This document shows positions 28,086-31,624 of a stretch of DNA of 31,624 bases, in pieces; the stretch's first letter is position 1, and each line of letters opens with the position of its first letter. The position numbers and the translations under genes were made by a program. The notes beneath the pieces were generated by a model, which ran no database searches, had not been told where the DNA came from, and was given only the letters and a program-made list of their open reading frames with translations. This DNA comes from a virus: positions 1 through 31,624 of IMG/VR virus record IMGVR_UViG_3300030109_002592. The stretch is one strand, 5' to 3'.

Positions 28086-29557
28086 CTGTATACTTTAACT
28101 CCATATTTTTTTGTAAATTCTTCTACATCATTTTCGTCATTGACGATTGGTTGTCCTTTAATGTTTAGACTTGTGTTCAATATCATTGGACAACCTGTCT
28201 CTTTGTAAAACTCTTTGATTAATTTATAGTAGCCAGGATTATCTTCCTTACTTACGGTTTGAACTCTTGATGTATTATCTATGTGACATATCGCTGGATA
28301 TTTATCAGGATACTTACACTTTGCAACATACTGCATAAACTGAGACTTCTTGGTTGGCATATCGAATATCTCGTGAGCGTGTTCTTCCAATACACTTGGT
28401 GCAAATGGTCTGAACTCTTGTCTATTCTTAATCTTGTTCATCTTTTGTTTGATGTCTTTACCTCGTGGGTCTGCTAACAATGAACGATTACCGAGTGCTC
28501 TCGGCCCGAACTCTGCCCTACCATTAGCGACACCCACAAGATTTCCTTTTAATAATTCTTTTAATACTGGCTTAACGGGATACTTTCCTTTGATATCATA
28601 ACCTAAAAAAGCACTATCGAAATCAATGTGTTGTCCACCTACATATGCAGCACAACCTAATGACGAACCTGCGTCGCCGGGATTTGGTAGTATCCATAGA
28701 TTAGGATTCTCTTGAACAACTATTGAGTTAGCAACACAATTCAAGGCAACTCCACCACTATAACAAACATTAGTAGTTTCAGGAACTAATGTAGGTAGTT
28801 TAGCAAATATCTTTTGTATCTCTTCCTCACATACTATCTGAACATTATGTGCTACATCAAACTTCCACTCTGATGTTCCTTCGTCTGGATGAAAATCACT
28901 ATCCCAATCCATACAACCTTTATGTAGGTTTTGTTTTAGTAATTGTCTTAACTCATCTTGTAGTTCTTTACTTTCTCTACCCCAAGCTGCCATACCCATT
29001 AGGATGTATTCATCTTCTTGTGGTTTCAATCCTAATCGTTGGGTCATAGCTGAATACCATAGACCTAATGAATTAGGATAAGTTTGACTCCATCTCTTTT
29101 CTAACTTGTTTCCTTTGGCATACCAAATACTAATTGTATCCCACTCTCCAATCGCATCAATAACTACAACTGCACTTTCATCATATGGTGAAGTAAAGTA
29201 AGTAGAACTTGCGTGTGATAAGTGATGGTCTACATATTGGTCTATTCTTGGTTGTGAACCTTCAACAACACTTAATATTTCTGTTAAGTGGTTGAGTGGT
29301 AAATTCTTTTTTGTAAATACTTCTGAATATTGTCCTGCATATAATTGTCTTGACTTCTTTACATAAGGTCTTTCAAACCATACAACCTTTTTAGGAACTC
29401 CATAATCCCACATATCCATAAACATTTCTAAGTTTAAGTTTGGGTCATTCTTAATACCACTATATCTTTCTGCGTGTCCTGCCCATAGTATCTTACCATC
29501 CTCTATAAGTGTCATAGCGGCATCGTGGTTTAATGCGTTGATACCCAAGATTTTCAT
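28082..29557 (-). CDS. NodU/CmcH-family carbamoyltransferase
   Basis: A 491-residue protein. The N-terminal Kae1-like domain shows MKILGINALNHDAAMTLIED, the metal-binding YVDHHLSHASSTYF, AVVVIDAIGEWDTISIW, VCYSGGVALNCVANS and NPGDAGSSLGCAAY. The C-terminal YrdC-like domain shows GRAEFGPRALGNRSLLADPR, FRPFAPSVL and ILNTSLNIKGQPIV. These enzymes transfer a carbamoyl group from carbamoyl phosphate to a hydroxyl of a sugar, antibiotic or Nod factor. Homologues are common in marine T4-type phages; the substrate is unknown. It is coupled on both sides (ATGA overlaps) to a dehydrogenase and a possible barrel protein. Confidence 0.93.
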   Translation of the reverse strand: MKILGINALNHDAAMTLIEDGKILWAGHAERYSGIKNDPNLNLEMFMDMWDYGVPKKVVWFERPYVKKSRQLYAGQYSEVFTKKNLPLNHLTEILSVVEGSQPRIDQYVDHHLSHASSTYFTSPYDESAVVVIDAIGEWDTISIWYAKGNKLEKRWSQTYPNSLGLWYSAMTQRLGLKPQEDEYILMGMAAWGRESKELQDELRQLLKQNLHKGCMDWDSDFHPDEGTSEWKFDVAHNVQIVCEEEIQKIFAKLPTLVPETTNVCYSGGVALNCVANSIVVQENPNLWILPNPGDAGSSLGCAAYVGGQHIDFDSAFLGYDIKGKYPVKPVLKELLKGNLVGVANGRAEFGPRALGNRSLLADPRGKDIKQKMNKIKNRQEFRPFAPSVLEEHAHEIFDMPTKKSQFMQYVAKCKYPDKYPAICHIDNTSRVQTVSKEDNPGYYKLIKEFYKETGCPMILNTSLNIKGQPIVNDENDVEEFTKKYGVKVYR

Positions 29558-30138
29558 ATCTCGTATTCAACTCCTATTTTCATTTTGTAAAATTCTATTC
29601 CTCTGAAGTTATTGTAGTCAAACAAATTAGTCAATGATAACTTATCACTAAACTTATATTTGAACTCTAAGTAATTTTCATAATCAATTCTATTATTTGC
29701 TACCGATGTTTTAGCAACATATCCGTCTAACATATATGTGAAACTCCATTTATCATCTATCTCTTTCCTATATTCATAACCAACTGATACTGAGTTCTTT
29801 GTTGTATCACCATAGTCAAAGCCAGTATAACCAACTGACAATCCTTTAAAGTAATCTGGCTTATATCTTAAATCTAATTTAGTATACTTTAGATTCCTTG
29901 ATGCTTTGTTTACATATTGTGGTTTGAAATAAAAATCACCTGGCTCAGTCTTGAACCAATACTCATCATCAACATAGTTTAATCCGTCTTGTCGTTCCCA
30001 TTGTCTATTAAGAAATATGTTCTTGTTCTTTACTCCAATGGATACTTCGTAATCTGGTGTATCTTGAAAGTTAATATCATTTGGTGTTCTCATTGATAAA
30101 CTACCAAACAATGTTAATCCTATTAAAAAACTATTCAT
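29554..30138 (-). CDS. Predicted beta-barrel, possibly outer-membrane, protein
   Basis: A 194-residue protein. After a hydrophobic start (MNSFLIGLTLFGSLSM, which could be a weak signal peptide) the rest consists of alternating amphipathic strands with many aromatics (YEVSIGVKNKNIFLNRQWER, NLKYTKLDLRYKPDYFKGLS, NSVSVGYEYRKEIDDKWSFT, YENYLEFKYKFSDKLSLTNL) and ends MKIGVEYEI. Paired hairpins with short turns and a strand-like C-terminus are typical of small outer-membrane barrels, of perhaps 8-10 strands. A phage-encoded barrel might block superinfection or change permeability. It could also be a virion adhesin. Ribosome site GGAGG. Confidence 0.65.
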   Translation of the reverse strand: MNSFLIGLTLFGSLSMRTPNDINFQDTPDYEVSIGVKNKNIFLNRQWERQDGLNYVDDEYWFKTEPGDFYFKPQYVNKASRNLKYTKLDLRYKPDYFKGLSVGYTGFDYGDTTKNSVSVGYEYRKEIDDKWSFTYMLDGYVAKTSVANNRIDYENYLEFKYKFSDKLSLTNLFDYNNFRGIEFYKMKIGVEYEI

Positions 30139-30241
30139 TTAAATCCTCCAACTCTTGTTGTAGTTCTGCTTTTAAAGCACTACGATTATACTTCTTTTTA
30201 ACACTATGAACTTTTCTTGTCGGTATAGGATGAGTCTTCAT
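30131..30241 (-). CDS. Small basic protein (36 residues)
   Basis: A short frame with an AAGGA ribosome site 9 bases before the ATG. It reads MKTHPIPTRKVHSVKKKYNR, then SALKAELQQELEDLNE. The TAG overlaps the start of the barrel gene and its end carries that gene's GGAGG ribosome site. It may begin earlier at a GTG within the end of the nucleotidyltransferase gene, adding 14 residues. A basic first half and an acidic amphipathic helix at the end are visible; function unknown. Confidence 0.65.
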   Translation of the reverse strand: MKTHPIPTRKVHSVKKKYNRSALKAELQQELEDLNE

Positions 30242-30254
30242 AGTTTGTATCCTT

Positions 30255-30617
30255 CTAAACTTCTTTGGTTTTTGTTTCTTCACTTCTCATCTTCTCTCTA
30301 ATCTTGGTAGCAGATATCTTACCTACATCCGTTGGTGGTATATGTTCAATAATATCATATCCAACACCTCTACCATAATTTACTGATTCGATATCAGGTA
30401 TAATCATTACTTTGACTCTACCTAAATCTATAAGTCCTTTTAATTCTATTTGTAAGTTATCATATACTTCTTCGCAAGTATAAGGGTTATTCTTATCTGG
30501 CTCCATATCACGAATGCATACCAAAACATTCTTATTCTCTTTTAGTCTTTGGTCAATCAACCATTGATGACCATCGTGCCAAGGTTGCCATCTACCCACA
30601 AACATTGAGTATTTCAT
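30255..30617 (-). CDS. HxGH-type nucleotidyltransferase
   Basis: The start is the ATG at 30617, 7 bases after AGAGGAG; a TTG one codon earlier is less likely. The 120-residue product begins MKYSMFVGRWQPWHDGHQWL, with the H-x-G-H nucleotidyltransferase motif, and ends with VGYDIIEHIPPTDVGKISAT then KIREKM, the I-S-x-T-x-I-R motif. This is the cytidylyl/NMN adenylyltransferase fold; it would form a nucleotide-activated product with release of pyrophosphate. Next to the APS-kinase-like gene it could activate a sulfated or phosphorylated small molecule. A late-type TATAAATA (30652-30645) lies 28 bases upstream inside the preceding gene. Confidence 0.85.
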   Translation of the reverse strand: MKYSMFVGRWQPWHDGHQWLIDQRLKENKNVLVCIRDMEPDKNNPYTCEEVYDNLQIELKGLIDLGRVKVMIIPDIESVNYGRGVGYDIIEHIPPTDVGKISATKIREKMRSEETKTKEV

Positions 30618-31026
30618 CAAACGACTCCTCTTCGGTTTTATCTGTATTTATATCGATAAAGTTTTCTAATGGTGGTTCATAGTTTTCAACGAAGTAATTC
30701 TCTCTACCTCGTGTTTCTGTGGTATGACAATAGAACTCTTTTACATCATACTCTGATTTGAACTTCTCTCGCATATCTCGATAAGGTGATACAAAAGAAC
30801 ATATTACGGTATATCCTTTATTATCCAATACCTTTGCCATATTCATAGCAAACTGAATATTTGCTTTCCTACCTTTTTCGGAATAGTCTTTATTATCCAA
30901 TACATCTCGTGTATCATCACCATCTAAGTGTATAACTTCATCGGGTAATGTTAATGAATGGTGATATAGTTTTTGAGCTAATGTAGTCTTCCCACTACCT
31001 GGCTGACCTGTAAACCAATATATCAT
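30592..31026 (-). CDS. APS-kinase-like (CysC-like) P-loop kinase
   Basis: A 144-residue kinase. P-loop FTGQPGSGKTTLAQKLY, then EVIHLDGDDTRDVL (the L-D-G-D-D/N-x-R motif of adenylylsulfate kinase), KGRKANIQFAMNMAKVLD and YTVICSFVSPYRDMREKF, with the serine of the phospho-acceptor loop kept. It is shorter than E. coli CysC (about 200), lacking the C-terminal lid portion. It could make PAPS or phosphorylate a related nucleotide. It is coupled to the 92-residue gene upstream (4-base overlap) and overlaps the nucleotidyltransferase by 26 bases. Confidence 0.85.
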   Translation of the reverse strand: MIYWFTGQPGSGKTTLAQKLYHHSLTLPDEVIHLDGDDTRDVLDNKDYSEKGRKANIQFAMNMAKVLDNKGYTVICSFVSPYRDMREKFKSEYDVKEFYCHTTETRGRENYFVENYEPPLENFIDINTDKTEEESFDEILNVCG

Positions 31027-31301
31027 CTTGCGAAATCATCCTCGGTGTAATTGTTAGTAAAAGAACCCTCTCCGTGAGCCGCTTCCGCTCCCTCTAAAGT
31101 ATGATAGTATTTAATGACCACACCAGGTATATCTTTCCTTAGTTTTTGTTTCTTAGGATTATAGGTTGGTAATTTAGTTCCACCTTGTGAATCAAATGGT
31201 GGTATATAATAGTATTTGTAATTCACTTGTTTAACTGATTGAGTATCTTCACACTTTCTTCTTATGGGTGCAACGATAGGTCGTTTCTGCATTCTTGGCA
31301 T
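31023..31301 (-). CDS. Hypothetical protein, first gene behind tRNA-Gly
   Basis: A 92-residue basic protein (MPRMQKRPIVAPIRRKCEDT, VNYKYYYIPPFDSQGGTKLP, DIPGVVIKYYHTLEGAEAAH, TNNYTEDDFAR). Its second half looks like a small alpha/beta motif with an exposed GEGSF. The ribosome site is AAGGAG, 5 bases before the ATG. It overlaps the APS-kinase-like gene by 4 bases (ATGA). No family recognised. Confidence 0.7.
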   Translation of the reverse strand: MPRMQKRPIVAPIRRKCEDTQSVKQVNYKYYYIPPFDSQGGTKLPTYNPKKQKLRKDIPGVVIKYYHTLEGAEAAHGEGSFTNNYTEDDFAR

Positions 31302-31376
31302 TATAGCTCCTTTGGTAAGTAATTGGTTTTATTTGTTTTGATATGTAACATCTGTGTTCGGTTCATTTGTTAATTG

Positions 31377-31447
31377 AGCGGTTAGTAGGAATTGAACCTA
31401 CATCTTCTGACTGGTAGTCAAATATAATAACATTATACTATAACCGC
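31377..31447 (-). tRNA. tRNA-Gly-like gene with ACC anticodon
   Basis: Acceptor GCGGTTA/TAACCGC pairs perfectly; D-stem GTAT, T-stem GTAGG/CCTAC, T-loop TTCAATT, discriminator U. Aligned with E. coli tRNA-Gly the anticodon loop is CTACCAG in place of CTTCCAA or similar, giving ACC (reads GGU). The D-loop AATGTTATT lacks one of the two conserved guanines, and C32-G38 could pair and shrink the loop. It is 71 bases long. It may be an altered functional tRNA or a decaying one. Confidence 0.75.
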
Positions 31448-31519
31448 AATAATATATATAATGGAAAAACCTGAAAATGTAATTTATTTTTGGAATCGTC
31501 GATTTTGTGGGTAAGCTCG

Positions 31520-31590
31520 GCAAAGTTAAAGCAAAGTTTACGACACTTTTAGGTTATCTTTTTCGGTGGGGGTAAAGTTAGCAAAGTAAG
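31520..31590. repeat. Cluster of four G-C/T-AAAGTT-type repeats
   Basis: GCAAAGTTAA (31520), GCAAAGTTTA (31531), GTAAAGTTA (31572) and GCAAAGTAAG (31581) lie in 71 bases, two pairs about 50 bases apart. The surrounding 31448-31624 has no convincing minus-strand gene. On the plus strand a 17-codon frame starts at 31471 and another open frame without ATG follows one base out of phase. The repeats may be protein-binding sites. Confidence 0.4.
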
Positions 31591-31624
31591 ACGATTTTTG
31601 TAATTGTTTATGTGACTTATAGAA

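Noticed and set aside
31305-31370. 21-codon minus-strand frame between tRNA-Gly and the first protein gene (MNRTQMLHIKT...)
   Set aside because: It ends right at the next gene's start but has no ribosome site and its length is unremarkable.
1-31624. CRISPR array, insertion sequence or integrase/attachment site
   Set aside because: No regularly spaced repeats, transposase or integrase motifs, or tRNA-end duplications were seen.

Overview
The window is one stretch of an AT-rich, tightly packed phage genome. Its gene content points to a T4-type marine myovirus: baseplate genes similar to T4 5, 25 and 6, a gp55-like late sigma factor, a GroES co-chaperonin, Hsp20, a CobS/CobT-like AAA+/vWA pair, thioredoxin, a NodU-type carbamoyltransferase, and several tRNAs. 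This mix is typical of phages of marine alphaproteobacteria or cyanobacteria. Consensus sigma70-like promoters (TTGACA-N17-TATATT) and the AT richness suggest a SAR11-like proteobacterial host, but that is inference. Almost every gene is on the minus strand; one 73-codon membrane gene is on the plus strand.

Layout, left to right. (1) 1-4255: late structural operon (gp6-like partial, gp25-like, unknown, gp5-like spike, unknown), with a TATAAATA late-promoter motif just upstream. (2) 4256-4660: divergent control region and the lone plus-strand membrane gene, which has a 5' hairpin, a strong ribosome site and its own terminator. (3) 4669-10420: gp55-like sigma, a membrane peptide, an HD hydrolase, a GT-B glycosyltransferase with a winged-helix-like tail, a GIY-YIG/ParB-like fusion and a DruA-like (DUF4338) protein. 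(4) 10493-15472: a 3D/double-psi-barrel protein, an ATP-grasp ligase, UV endonuclease, small proteins, tRNA-Cys overlapping a SWIM protein, and a four-helix membrane protein. (5) 15473-15731: about 260 bases without a convincing gene that fold into nested hairpins and a possible pseudoknot. (6) 15732-21769: Hsp20, thioredoxin, a staphylococcal-type nuclease, small proteins and the CobS/CobT-like pair. (7) 21889-25469: PC4-like protein, a second DruA-like protein, a Mom-like protein, small genes and an HNH endonuclease. (8) 25508-26749: GroES, a PNK-type phosphatase, tRNA-Thr, tRNA-Glu, a 25-residue membrane peptide and tRNA-Ala. (9) 26739-31447: ASCH-like protein, truncated UDP-sugar dehydrogenase, carbamoyltransferase, a possible outer-membrane barrel, a nucleotidyltransferase, an APS-kinase-like protein and an unusual tRNA-Gly. 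No stretch over 300 bases lacks a gene or RNA.

Two threads tie the window together. First, eight near-identical promoters sit at gene boundaries. At four of them the ATG lies only 5-6 bases past the -10 box, which predicts leaderless mRNAs. Second, three proteins in two clusters (one Mom-like, two DruA-like) share a G-x-x-Y-x-A-x-N-W-x-x-x-G type motif, and sit among a glycosyltransferase, a carbamoyltransferase and nucleases. Together they could form a DNA modification or counter-defence repertoire. Five small genes of 25-51 codons were found in gaps between the larger ones.
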